A stretch of 64,000 nucleotides of DNA, taken from NCBI GenBank assembly GCA_040391135.1, contig JBEBYL010000005.1:1-64000 (forward strand), in the 5' to 3' direction. This stretch comes from G025836975 sp040391135. GTDB lineage: Bacteria; Pseudomonadota; Gammaproteobacteria; Burkholderiales; Burkholderiaceae_B. Numbering within the stretch: position 1 is the first letter of the stretch; each line of letters begins with the position of its first letter. The notes under the pieces are model-generated. The model was not told the DNA's origin and ran no database searches. It was given only the letters and a program-made list of their open reading frames with translations. Position numbers and translations under genes: made by a program. This document shows positions 54,092-62,996 of the stretch, piece after piece.

Positions 54092-54964
54092 ATGGCTCAT
54101 ATTCGTATCGGCATCTCGGGCTGGCGCTATGCGGGATGGCGCAAGGTGTTTTATCCCGACAAACTGGCGCAATCGCGCGAACTGGAGTTCGCTTCCCGCC
54201 AGATGCAGACCATCGAAGTCAATGGCTCGCATTACGCCCTGCAAACGCCGCATAGCTTCGCCAATTGGTACGAGGCCACACCCAAGGATTTCGTCTTCAG
54301 CGTCAAAAGCCCGCGCTATCTGACTCATATGCTGCGCTTCCGGGACGAAGAAAAGAGCATGACCGCCCTGGCCAACTTCTTCGCCTCGGGGATTTTCCGC
54401 CTGCGTGAAAAGCTGGGGCCGATTCTTTGGCAGTTTCCGCCCAGCTTCAAGTTCGACGCCGAAGCCTTCGAGACCATTCTGGCCGCCCTGCCGCCGGACA
54501 CGCATCAAGCGGCGGCGCTGGCCGCCAAGCACGACAGGCATGTCAAGGAAACAGACCTGGAACCCGGCCGGAAAAGGCGTTTGCGCCATGCCATCGAAAT
54601 ACGCCATCCAAGCTTTTGCGATGCAACGTTCATCAAGCTGCTGCGCCGGTACCGGGCAGCCCTGGTAGTATCGGACTCGGTCGCCGATTGGCCTTATGCG
54701 GAAGATGTGACAGCCGATTTCGTTTATCTGCGCCTGCACGGCACCGAGACCTTATATGGCGGCGAGTATAAAGATGAGGCCCTGGACCGATGGGCGGACC
54801 GGATCGCCGCATGGGCGTCCGGACGCGAGCCGGATGATGCCCGGCGCATCCACACCCGGTCCCGGCGCCGCGCCGGGCGCGATGTATTCTGCTACTTCGA
54901 CAATGACCAGAAGGTCCAGGCCCCGGTCGATGCACGCCGGCTTATGCAACGGCTTGAACGATAA
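54092..54964 (+). CDS. DUF72 family protein, YecE-like
   Basis: A 290-residue TIM-barrel-like protein of DUF72. Conserved blocks are IRIGISGWRYAGWRKVFYP, the FASRQMQTIEVNGSHY segment, FVFSVKSPRYLTHM, LWQFPPSFKFD and DFVYLRLHG, with a terminal VFCYFDNDQ. No biochemical function is established for this family. It is followed 67 bases later by the aldo/keto reductase on the same strand and is divergent from the DJ-1-like gene. Confidence 0.87.
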   Translation: MAHIRIGISGWRYAGWRKVFYPDKLAQSRELEFASRQMQTIEVNGSHYALQTPHSFANWYEATPKDFVFSVKSPRYLTHMLRFRDEEKSMTALANFFASGIFRLREKLGPILWQFPPSFKFDAEAFETILAALPPDTHQAAALAAKHDRHVKETDLEPGRKRRLRHAIEIRHPSFCDATFIKLLRRYRAALVVSDSVADWPYAEDVTADFVYLRLHGTETLYGGEYKDEALDRWADRIAAWASGREPDDARRIHTRSRRRAGRDVFCYFDNDQKVQAPVDARRLMQRLER

Positions 54965-55031
54965 TGGCTGTACCGAGAAGGCGATGTCCAGGCGGCGAAG
55001 GCCGGGACAGGAATACGAAAGGACAAGCACC

Positions 55032-55877
55032 ATGAAGAAACACATCTTCGGCGCGACAGGGCGCAGCGTCGCCGCCATCGGCCAGGGAAGCTGGTACATC
55101 GACATTGCCGATCGCAGACTTGCCATGGACGCCTTGCAACTCGGGCTGGATCTTGGCATGGACCACATCGATACGGCCGAGATGTATGGCTCCGGCGCTG
55201 CGGAGAAGGTTATCGGCGAAGCCATACAGGGCCGGCGCGACCAGGTATTCCTGGTATCGAAAGTGCTGCCCGGAAATGCGTCGCGGCGCGGCACGATCAG
55301 CGCCTGCGAGCGATCGCTCCGGCATCTGGGCACCGACAGGCTGGACTGCTATCTGCTCCATTGGCGCGGATCCTATCCCTTGGAGGAAACCTTCGCCGCC
55401 TTCGAGCAATTGCAGCGCGACGGCAAGATACTTTCATACGGGGTCAGCAACTTCGACGCCGACGACCTGCAGGATGCGCTGGACGCGGCCGGGCCGGGCC
55501 GCCTGGCTTGCAACCAGGTGCTTTACCATCTTAACGAGCGCGCCATAGAGCATACGGTCCTGCCGTTCTGCCGGCAGCACGATATGGCTCTGGTCGCCTA
55601 CAGCCCTTTCGGGCACGACGATTTCCCCAAGCCCGGTACGGACGGGCGGCGCGTTCTGGACGACATCGCGCAGGCGCATGATGCCACGGCACACCAGATC
55701 GCCCTGGCTTTCCTTACCCGCGATGCGTCGGTATTCGCCATCCCCAAATCGGCCAGGGCCGCCCATGCTCAGGCCAATGCCCAGGCGGGAAGCATCGTGC
55801 TGGCGGATGAAGAAACCGCGCGCATCGATGCCGCATTTCCACGGGGCGCGGAACCGCGCCATCTGCCGGTGATCTGA
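55032..55877 (+). CDS. Aldo/keto reductase
   Basis: A 281-residue NADPH-dependent oxidoreductase. The catalytic tetrad is complete: D47 and Y52 in HIDTAEMYG, K77 in VSKVLP, and H110 in CYLLHWRG. YSPFGHDD and the C-terminal AIPKSARAAHAQAN form the cofactor site. Size and motifs fit the AKR5-like group. Substrate probably small aldehydes, inferred. The ATG at 55032 starts right at the barrel; the longer frame overlaps DUF72. Its stop is 8 bases from the convergent M20 peptidase gene. Confidence 0.9.
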   Translation: MKKHIFGATGRSVAAIGQGSWYIDIADRRLAMDALQLGLDLGMDHIDTAEMYGSGAAEKVIGEAIQGRRDQVFLVSKVLPGNASRRGTISACERSLRHLGTDRLDCYLLHWRGSYPLEETFAAFEQLQRDGKILSYGVSNFDADDLQDALDAAGPGRLACNQVLYHLNERAIEHTVLPFCRQHDMALVAYSPFGHDDFPKPGTDGRRVLDDIAQAHDATAHQIALAFLTRDASVFAIPKSARAAHAQANAQAGSIVLADEETARIDAAFPRGAEPRHLPVI

Positions 55878-55885
55878 ACGATACG

Positions 55886-57355
55886 CTAGGCCGGCAGCGC
55901 CGCGATGGTCTGGGCAACCGCCGCAGTCAGTTTCTTGCCGTAGGGCACATGCAGGAACTCGTTGGGGCCGTGCGCATTCGATTGCGGACCCAACACGCCG
56001 CACACCATGAATTGCGACCGTGGGAATCCCTGCTGCAGCAGGCTCATCAGCGGTATGGTCCCGCCCTGCCCGATATAGCCGCAAGGAGCGTCATAGTATT
56101 GCCGGGAAGCATCATCCAGCGCCTGGCTCAGCCAGCCGGCGGATTCCGGCGCGTTCCATCCCGTGGCCGCACCCTGGTCGGGCTTGAAAACCACCTTGGC
56201 ATTGTAGGGCGCGTCGGCTTCCAGCAGCGCTTTGAGCTCCTGCGCGGCGACCGCCGCATCGATAAGCGGCGGCAAGCGCAGGGAGAGCTTGAAGGCCGTG
56301 CGTGGACGCAGGACATTGCCGGCGCTGGTCAGGGGCGGCAAGCCTTCCGCACCGGTCACGGACAGCGTCGGCCGCCAAGTGCGATTCAACAGAGCTTCCT
56401 GGGGTTCCGTCGTCATGGGCAGCACAAAGCCCCCGTCGGCGCCGCAGCTCCAGGGGAAGCGGCGCCAGACCTCGTCACCCAGAATGCGCGCGGTCGCCCG
56501 GACCTGTTCGACGCGATCCGCCGGAATCTCGCAGTGGAAGCTTTGCGGCAGCAGCCGGCCCGTGGCGCTGTCCTCCAGGCGATCCAGCACATGCCGCAAG
56601 ATGCGGAAACTGGACGGAACCACTCCGCTGGAGTCGCCGGAATGAACGCCCTCGTCCAGCACCTGTACCTCCAGCGTACCGGCCACCAGGCCACGCAGAG
56701 ACGTCGTCATCCACAACTGATCGTAATTGCCGGCGCCCGAATCCAGGCACACCACCAAAGCCACATTGCCCATGCGGTCGCGCAATGCATCCACATAAGG
56801 CAGCAAATCATAGCTGCCCGATTCTTCGCAGGTTTCTATCAGGCCCACGCAGCGCGGCCGGGGGATGCCCTGCTTGTCCAGCGCCATGATGACGGTCAGC
56901 GAAGCATAGACGGCATAGCCGTCATCGGCTCCGCCGCGGCCATAGAGCTTGCCGTTCTCATACTTCGGCGTCCAGGGCCCCAGGTCGGAGCGCCAGCCGG
57001 AAAACTCGGGCTGCTTGTCCAGGTGGCCGTACATCAGCACCGTATCGCCGCTGTCCTTGCGTGTGGCAGGCGCCTCGAAGTAGATGACCGGAGTGCGCCC
57101 CGGCAGGCGCACGACCTCCAGGATCAGCCCCTTGAGCTTTTGCGACTCCACCCATAGTGCGGCATCGCGCACCACCCGGTCGATATGGCCGTTCTCGGCC
57201 CAGCCGGCATCGAAGGCCGGACTCTTGGCGGGGACCGCGATGTAATCGGTCAGTGCGGGAAGGATCTCGCGGTCCCATTTTTCATCCACGAACGCCTGCA
57301 AAGCTTCGGGATCCAGGGCGGGCGGCAGCGCATCATCGGGTATACGGGCGTTCAT
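55886..57355 (-). CDS. M20 family metallopeptidase (carnosinase/CNDP-like)
   Basis: A 489-residue di-zinc peptidase. Metal ligands are intact: MYGHLDKQPEF, then GGADDGYAVYASL, ETCEESGSYDL with the catalytic Glu, VCLDSGAGNYD and a C-terminal SNAHGPNEFLHV. An inserted dimerisation domain lies at about 215-380. Members hydrolyse dipeptides or N-acyl amino acids; the specificity here is open. No signal peptide, so cytoplasmic. It lies 57 bases after the SDR gene and may belong to the catabolic cluster 55.9-64 kb. Confidence 0.9.
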   Translation of the reverse strand: MNARIPDDALPPALDPEALQAFVDEKWDREILPALTDYIAVPAKSPAFDAGWAENGHIDRVVRDAALWVESQKLKGLILEVVRLPGRTPVIYFEAPATRKDSGDTVLMYGHLDKQPEFSGWRSDLGPWTPKYENGKLYGRGGADDGYAVYASLTVIMALDKQGIPRPRCVGLIETCEESGSYDLLPYVDALRDRMGNVALVVCLDSGAGNYDQLWMTTSLRGLVAGTLEVQVLDEGVHSGDSSGVVPSSFRILRHVLDRLEDSATGRLLPQSFHCEIPADRVEQVRATARILGDEVWRRFPWSCGADGGFVLPMTTEPQEALLNRTWRPTLSVTGAEGLPPLTSAGNVLRPRTAFKLSLRLPPLIDAAVAAQELKALLEADAPYNAKVVFKPDQGAATGWNAPESAGWLSQALDDASRQYYDAPCGYIGQGGTIPLMSLLQQGFPRSQFMVCGVLGPQSNAHGPNEFLHVPYGKKLTAAVAQTIAALPA

Positions 57356-57412
57356 GGCAGGTCCTCGATAAAGAGTATCCCGAAGATTTTACGCTCCCCG
57401 CCCGCTGCGGAC

Positions 57413-58291
57413 TCAATGTGGCTGCGCCAAGGCTTTGGCCACTTCGTGTTGCGGCTGCTCCCAGCCCGAAGCCGGAATGAATTGGCCGGTTTGCGCCCGA
57501 ACCTGGTCCAGCCTGCCGCACAAGCTTTCCGCGGGATTGCCGGCATCGCCGATATGGATTCCCTGCGTCATCGTGATGTGTGCGCATTCGAAACCGCCGC
57601 CGCCCGCCAGAAGGATCATGCGCGTGGGCGCGTCCTCGCCCACCAATGCAATCAATCCGGGGCTGACGCGCTCGGGAGTCAGTACCGCCGCCGCCTCGTC
57701 GGGCAGCAAGCCCTGGGTCATGGCCGTCATGGCGCTGGGCGCCAGACAGTTCACACGCACGTTGCGCTTGGCCCCTTCCAGGGCCAGCGTCTGCATCAGG
57801 CCCACCAGCGCCATCTTGGCCGCGCCGTAGTTCGACTGCCCAAAGCTTCCATACAAGCCGGATGACGATGTGGTCATCACAATGCGTCCATAGCCTTGGG
57901 ATTGCATGTGCCCCCAGACCGCCTTGGTGGCATTCACGGAGCCCATGACATGCACCTCCAGCACCAGGCGGAATTCATCGAGCGGCATTTTTGCGAATGT
58001 CCGGTCGCGAAGAATGCCCGCGTTGTTCACCAGAATGTCGATGCGGCCGAACGCCGCTAAAGCCTGGGCGGCCATGGCCTCCATTTCGTCGTACCGCGCG
58101 ACGTCGCCGGCGCAGGCGATGGCCACGCCACCGGCTCCGCATATCGCATCGGCCACGGCTTGCGCCGAGGCATCCCTATCGTTGACCACCACGTGCGCGC
58201 CGTGGCGCGCAAGCTCAAGCGCATGGGCGCGCCCCAGCCCGCCGCCGGCACCAGTCACGATGGCCACTCGGCCCTTCAATCGCTCAGACAT
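57413..58291 (-). CDS. SDR family oxidoreductase, 3-hydroxyacyl-CoA dehydrogenase-like
   Basis: A 292-residue short-chain dehydrogenase. The cofactor loop is VTGAGGGLGRAHALELA, NNAG is at about 89-92, and the active residues are the Ser of TTSSSGLYG, Y155 and K159 in NYGAAKM. RVNCLAPSAMTAMTQ and a longer C-terminal part (to GWEQPQHEVAKALAQPH) match the multifunctional beta-oxidation (HSD17B4-like) SDR group, suggesting a CoA-linked hydroxyacyl substrate; inferred. AGGAG precedes the ATG at 58291. It lies 84 bases after the synthetase-DUF1254 fusion gene. Confidence 0.88.
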   Translation of the reverse strand: MSERLKGRVAIVTGAGGGLGRAHALELARHGAHVVVNDRDASAQAVADAICGAGGVAIACAGDVARYDEMEAMAAQALAAFGRIDILVNNAGILRDRTFAKMPLDEFRLVLEVHVMGSVNATKAVWGHMQSQGYGRIVMTTSSSGLYGSFGQSNYGAAKMALVGLMQTLALEGAKRNVRVNCLAPSAMTAMTQGLLPDEAAAVLTPERVSPGLIALVGEDAPTRMILLAGGGGFECAHITMTQGIHIGDAGNPAESLCGRLDQVRAQTGQFIPASGWEQPQHEVAKALAQPH

Positions 58292-58375
58292 GATTGCTCC
58301 TGTGTTTGCCCGGCGCGTCGCGCAGCGCTCCGCAGGCAATGTGGATGTCCATTTCCATGGCATTGTTCCGCCGGT

Positions 58376-61300
58376 TCAGTCCAGCCGCCGCAGCGGGGGA
58401 TAGACGAATGTGCCTTCAAGGTGGGCACAGGCAGGCTGGTAAAGCCGCATGGTCAGATAAAAGCCCTCTCCCGCCGGCGCGGGCAGCCAATTCTTGTCCG
58501 GACCCGGATCCTCGGCCTGGATCAAAATGCTAAGGCCGCCATCCGCATCGTGCAGCAGGCCTCGCGTCCTGTCGCCGATGGAGTGCCGGCCCATGGCATT
58601 GGCCACAAGCAGGCAGTCGCTGCGGCGATAAAGGGTAATGGACCAGAATGCGCCCACTTGAGGCCCGGCTCCCTTTGCAAAACGCAGCATATAGCGCCGC
58701 GCACCGGTAAGCGCCTCGCCGCCGGCGTCCACCTCAGCCATGATATACATCGCTTCATCGATGCCCAGCGTGCCGATCCAGTTGCGCGCCACCCGGGCCC
58801 GCGTCAAAATATCGTCGCCGAAACTCGTGCGCACGCCGACGGCGGTCGTCCAGCCGCCGCCCAGCTCGGAAGGCTGCGCGACCTCGCGCAGTTGCGTGTA
58901 CACATCGGCCAAGGCATCCTGCAGCACGCCTATCTGGCGCGGCCATTCGGGCATGGACGACGGATTGCGCGCCAGCATGGACGCCAGCACGCGCACATAT
59001 TCACCCGCGTCCGGCACCCCGGTATCGCGGCCGCTCAGCAAACAATCGATGCGCGACAGCGCAGGCGCCCCATCGGGCCGGCGGATGGCATAACGATCCT
59101 GCAGCGCATGAACCCGTGCCAGGTCCGCCGGATCCGCATCCGCCAGTATCCGGCCGATGACCCATACATCGTTGCCCGGCGCGCTGATGCGATGCATGCC
59201 GGCCGGCACATCGCCTGTCCAGCCCGGCCCATGAACAAACAGACGCTGCTCCTTGCCTCCCGTTGTGCGGCGCCCGGCATAAGCCCAGGGATTGGTCCAT
59301 GCATCGAGAAAGCCGAGCACCCAGTAGCGCTCGCCCATCTCGGGCACCTCGATGACCAGCGGTCCGGCCGAAAGGTCCAGCCATGCATTGGTGAAAAGCG
59401 TGTCGTTGTTCGGCGTGACGACTTCCTTGTCGTCCGGGCCGCGCAGCCGCCGGGTGTGCGTAAACTGGTTTACCCAGCGCATTCTCGACGCGGGGCTATC
59501 GCCGGCAAAGCCTTGTACCGGATGCTTGCGGGCGGTATTCGAGGCCCGCATGCGTGCCATCTCGAAGAGCGGCAAGGTGGCGGTCACCGCCTGCCGGGCG
59601 GAAGACGGCGCGCCCGGCGCGGCGCTGGTCAACAGCACCGCATCCAGCGCAAGCGCGCCCTGCCCTTTGGGAAGCACGACAAAAGGATTCAGCTCCACCG
59701 AGTCGAGCAGGCGCCCGGCCGAGAGCGCAAAGCGGGACATCCCGACAATGGCATCGGCCAAGGCATCCACATCGGCCGGAGGCGCTGCGCGAAAGCCGCT
59801 GAACAGCGGAGCGATCTTCAGTTCCGCAATCATTTCCAGCGCCTGCTCGCGGTCCACCGGTGCAAGGCGAAAAGAGACATCGCCCAACAGTTCGACATTC
59901 ACCCCACCCGAGCCCAGCATCACGACCGGCCCGAGCACGGGATCCCGGCGCGCGCCCAGTATGCATTCGACGCCGCCCCGGACCATGGGCGCCACCAGCA
60001 CGCCGTCGATATGTGCCTGGGGCGCCGCGGCGCCGGCCGCGGCCACGATGCGATCATAGGCGGCGCCTGCCGCATCCGTATCGCGTATATCAAGGACTAC
60101 ACCACCGATATCGCTCTTGTGCGTAATCGCCGCCGATAGCACCTTCATGGCCACCGGAAACCCCAGCGCGCGCGCACCCGCAATCGCCTCGTCCCGAGAC
60201 GATGCGCGATGAAAAGGCATGGCGGGGATGCCGAAGCTGCGCAAGGTATCGAGCGCATCGGCCTCGTTGTACGGACCTGGCCTGAAGACGGTGGCCGTGG
60301 CGGCCGCTTCCAAGTCCGTCGCCGGCCGCTGGGCTTGCGCCCGAAAGAAGCCCACGGCCGCCAGAACGCGGATGGCCCGGGCCGGATCGGGAAAGCACAG
60401 GCAACCCGATGCCTCCAGCGCTTCCTGCTGAGCCTTGTCCGCCAGTGTGCTGAACATCAGCAACCGTCCCGGAAAATCGCGCCGCAAGTCGAACGCCAGC
60501 TTTTTCTGAATCGCTTGCATGGCTGGCGTACCGCCGAACGCGGCAAGAAAGATGAGCAAGCTGCCGTGGCCGGCTTCGCCCAGCATCGCACGCGCGGCGG
60601 TCTCCAGCAAGTCAGGCTCGGCCGTCACCTGGCCGGTTATATCAACGGGGTTACGCGTGGCGGAAAAAGGCACGCGGGCCTTGATGATCTCTTGCGCGGC
60701 CGGCGGCAATTCAGCCACATCCAGCCCCGCCTCGGCCGCATCGTCCGCCATCATGACGCCGACCCCGCCCGAGACGGTCAGCAATCCCACCCGCGTATTG
60801 TCCGGCATGCCCGACACCGCCAGGCAATGGGCGATGTCGAAAAACTCTTCTATTGTCCGCGCCCGCCAGGCGCCGTGCTGGCGAAAAAGCGTCTCATAAA
60901 TGGCATCGTCGCCCGCCAGGGCGGCGGTATGCGAGGCGGCTGCCTCGGCGCCCAGCGGAGTTCGGCCCACTTTCACGATCACCACGGGCTTGCCCGCGGC
61001 ATGCGCAAGATCCAGCGCCCGCCGGAGCTTTCCGCCATCCCGGCATCCTTCGAGGTAGGCCATGATGACTTCAGTTGCCGCGTCACGCGCCATCCACGCA
61101 ATGCAGTCGGCCACATCGATGTCCGACTCGTTGCCGGTCGTCACCCACATGGAAAGCCCCATGCCGCGCTGCTGCGCCATGGCATAAGCATAGGCGCCGA
61201 AAGCGCCGCTCTGGCTGACGATGCCGACCTTGCCCTGCTTGGCCAGGCCGACCGAGACCACCGGCGAGAAGGTTGCATAGACGGACTGGGCCACATTCAT

Positions 61301-61711
61301 GAAGCCCAGGCAATTCGGCCCGAGAACACGAACGCCGGCGGCCCGCGCCTTGTCCGCGAACCGCTGCTGCGCTTGGGCGCCTTCCTTTCCCAATTCCGCG
61401 AAACCCGCTGAGAACATGACAATGTTCCTGACACCCGCCGCGATCGCATCATCAAGCGCGGCCTGGGCGCCAGAGGCGGGAATGGCGAAGATGGCAAGGT
61501 CTATGGGGCGGCCCACCGCACGCAACGAGGCATAGGCGCGGCGGCCTTCGATGTCTTGCACACGCGAATTGATCGGGTATATCTCTCCGGCATAGCCGTG
61601 CTCAACGAGATAGCGCACAGGCACGGCGCCGATTTTGCTGGAAACAGAAGAGGCGCCAACGATGGCGATGGAACGGGGCGACAGAAAAGAATCAAGGTCC
61701 GACACGGTCAT
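58376..61711 (-). CDS. Fusion of NDP-forming acyl-CoA synthetase with DUF1254-DUF1214 domains
   Basis: A 1111-residue single frame. Residues 1-700 form a complete NDP-forming acyl-CoA synthetase: CoA-binding domain (SPRSIAIVGASSVSSKIG), ligase domain with the phosphorylated His261 in SHTAALAGDD, and an ATP-grasp domain ending VELNPFVVLPKGQGALALDA (HKSDIGGVVLDI at about 531). From about 705 a DUF1254 domain follows (ATLPLFEMARMRA, then VTPNNDTLFTNAWLDLSAGP), and a DUF1214 domain from about 985 ends with KNWLPAPAGEGFYLTMRLY and the closing PP-LRR tail. The second part lacks the signal peptide often seen on stand-alone DUF1254 proteins. I know of no characterised fusion of this kind. It neighbours SDR, LysR and Bug genes. 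Confidence 0.88.
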   Translation of the reverse strand: MTVSDLDSFLSPRSIAIVGASSVSSKIGAVPVRYLVEHGYAGEIYPINSRVQDIEGRRAYASLRAVGRPIDLAIFAIPASGAQAALDDAIAAGVRNIVMFSAGFAELGKEGAQAQQRFADKARAAGVRVLGPNCLGFMNVAQSVYATFSPVVSVGLAKQGKVGIVSQSGAFGAYAYAMAQQRGMGLSMWVTTGNESDIDVADCIAWMARDAATEVIMAYLEGCRDGGKLRRALDLAHAAGKPVVIVKVGRTPLGAEAAASHTAALAGDDAIYETLFRQHGAWRARTIEEFFDIAHCLAVSGMPDNTRVGLLTVSGGVGVMMADDAAEAGLDVAELPPAAQEIIKARVPFSATRNPVDITGQVTAEPDLLETAARAMLGEAGHGSLLIFLAAFGGTPAMQAIQKKLAFDLRRDFPGRLLMFSTLADKAQQEALEASGCLCFPDPARAIRVLAAVGFFRAQAQRPATDLEAAATATVFRPGPYNEADALDTLRSFGIPAMPFHRASSRDEAIAGARALGFPVAMKVLSAAITHKSDIGGVVLDIRDTDAAGAAYDRIVAAAGAAAPQAHIDGVLVAPMVRGGVECILGARRDPVLGPVVMLGSGGVNVELLGDVSFRLAPVDREQALEMIAELKIAPLFSGFRAAPPADVDALADAIVGMSRFALSAGRLLDSVELNPFVVLPKGQGALALDAVLLTSAAPGAPSSARQAVTATLPLFEMARMRASNTARKHPVQGFAGDSPASRMRWVNQFTHTRRLRGPDDKEVVTPNNDTLFTNAWLDLSAGPLVIEVPEMGERYWVLGFLDAWTNPWAYAGRRTTGGKEQRLFVHGPGWTGDVPAGMHRISAPGNDVWVIGRILADADPADLARVHALQDRYAIRRPDGAPALSRIDCLLSGRDTGVPDAGEYVRVLASMLARNPSSMPEWPRQIGVLQDALADVYTQLREVAQPSELGGGWTTAVGVRTSFGDDILTRARVARNWIGTLGIDEAMYIMAEVDAGGEALTGARRYMLRFAKGAGPQVGAFWSITLYRRSDCLLVANAMGRHSIGDRTRGLLHDADGGLSILIQAEDPGPDKNWLPAPAGEGFYLTMRLYQPACAHLEGTFVYPPLRRLD

Positions 61712-61858
61712 GGGCTGCTTGGTAAGGGTTCAGGGAGATGCCATTGCAGAATGCTGCCGGCGTCCGCAAACGCGGATACGCCCAGGCCTGACCACCAAAG
61801 ATACCCGGCCGCCTTTTATAAGACAAGACGAGAATTCCTATCTATTTATAAGCCTATC

Positions 61859-62812
61859 TTATCTATTACCAATTGCCGCCACGCGCTCCGTTCGCGCGGC
61901 TGGAGCGGCCAGGCCATCGTCCCAGTTCTTCGCCGCCTCGAGCGTGAAATCAAGAAAGCTTTCCACCGCCGGTGAAAGGGATGCGCGATCCCGGACGAAG
62001 ATGGCGATACGCCAGGTGACCGTCGGCTGGCGCACAGGCAGGAAGACCAGCCCGAATCCTTCCACCAGCGATCGCGCCATCGAAGGGCATATCACGTAGC
62101 CCGGCCTCACCCGCAGCAAAGACAGCGCCGTGTTGACACGATGCACTGGAACGATATCCCTGGGGTGATGCCGGGCCGGCACGTTGCTAAGCACATTCAG
62201 CACAAGATTGGGCATGTAGTTGATCAGCGGCCGGTCACGCAGGTCCTTCCAGCTTACCGATGCGCCAGCCGCCAGCGGATCGTCCTCCCGCAACGCGACC
62301 CAAAGCGGATCGATCCGTATCCGGTGGGCCTGCACCGCATCGTCCGCCAGCACGCCCGCCGGCCCGAAACCGATATCCACCCTACCGCTATGCAGGCCGG
62401 CCAGCACCTCTTCGATCGGCACGTCTTCGAAGCGGACATCGACGCCGGGATGGCACTCGCCGTAACGGGCGATCAGTTCGGGCAGCAAGGTGCAGGACAA
62501 GGTTTCCGGCGCGGCCACGCGCACCAGGCCCCGGCGCAGTTCCTTCAGGTTGGTGACGCTTTCCAATGCATCGTCCAGGCCGGCCAGCACCCGGCGGACC
62601 ATGGGCTCGAACTCGGCGCCGACCACCGAAGCGTTGACGCTACGCGTGTTTCGGTCCAGCAGGCGCACGCCCAGGCGGCTTTCCAGTTCCTTGACCAGGC
62701 CGCTAAGCGCCGCCTGAGACAGATGCATGGTGTCCGCGGCCTCGGAGAAGCTTCCGCACTCGAGTACGGCAACGAATGCGCGCAATTGCCTAAGCGTTAC
62801 CTCAAATGCCAT
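61859..62812 (-). CDS. LysR family transcriptional regulator
   Basis: A 317-residue regulator. The winged helix-turn-helix is at the N-terminus (LRQLRAFVAVLECGSFSEAADTMHLSQAALSGLVKELESRLGVRL) and an effector-binding domain fills residues 90-300. It is divergent from the Bug solute-binding gene across 184 bases and lies 147 bases upstream of the synthetase fusion on the same strand, so it is well placed to control both in response to the imported acid. Effector unknown. Confidence 0.92.
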   Translation of the reverse strand: MAFEVTLRQLRAFVAVLECGSFSEAADTMHLSQAALSGLVKELESRLGVRLLDRNTRSVNASVVGAEFEPMVRRVLAGLDDALESVTNLKELRRGLVRVAAPETLSCTLLPELIARYGECHPGVDVRFEDVPIEEVLAGLHSGRVDIGFGPAGVLADDAVQAHRIRIDPLWVALREDDPLAAGASVSWKDLRDRPLINYMPNLVLNVLSNVPARHHPRDIVPVHRVNTALSLLRVRPGYVICPSMARSLVEGFGLVFLPVRQPTVTWRIAIFVRDRASLSPAVESFLDFTLEAAKNWDDGLAAPAARTERVAAIGNR

Positions 62813-62996
62813 GGAACCCTCCTTTGCGTTGGGGTGGCTAAAACGCCATTTATAAGCTGAGCCTTTAGATTCTCAAGAATTTGCAGCTTGTCCGAATAGA
62901 GGCCGAAATCTATTATCGCATTTCGGAGTAGCCGGCTCTTTCAGGCGAATGCCGTGCCGGTCTTACCATTCTTATTCGAACGCTCAGGAGACAACC

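Noticed and set aside
58160..60139. A 659-codon plus-strand frame opposite the synthetase-DUF1254 fusion
   Set aside because: Composition is shadow-like (Arg/His/Pro-rich) and it spans the start of one gene and the middle of another; no ribosome site or motif.
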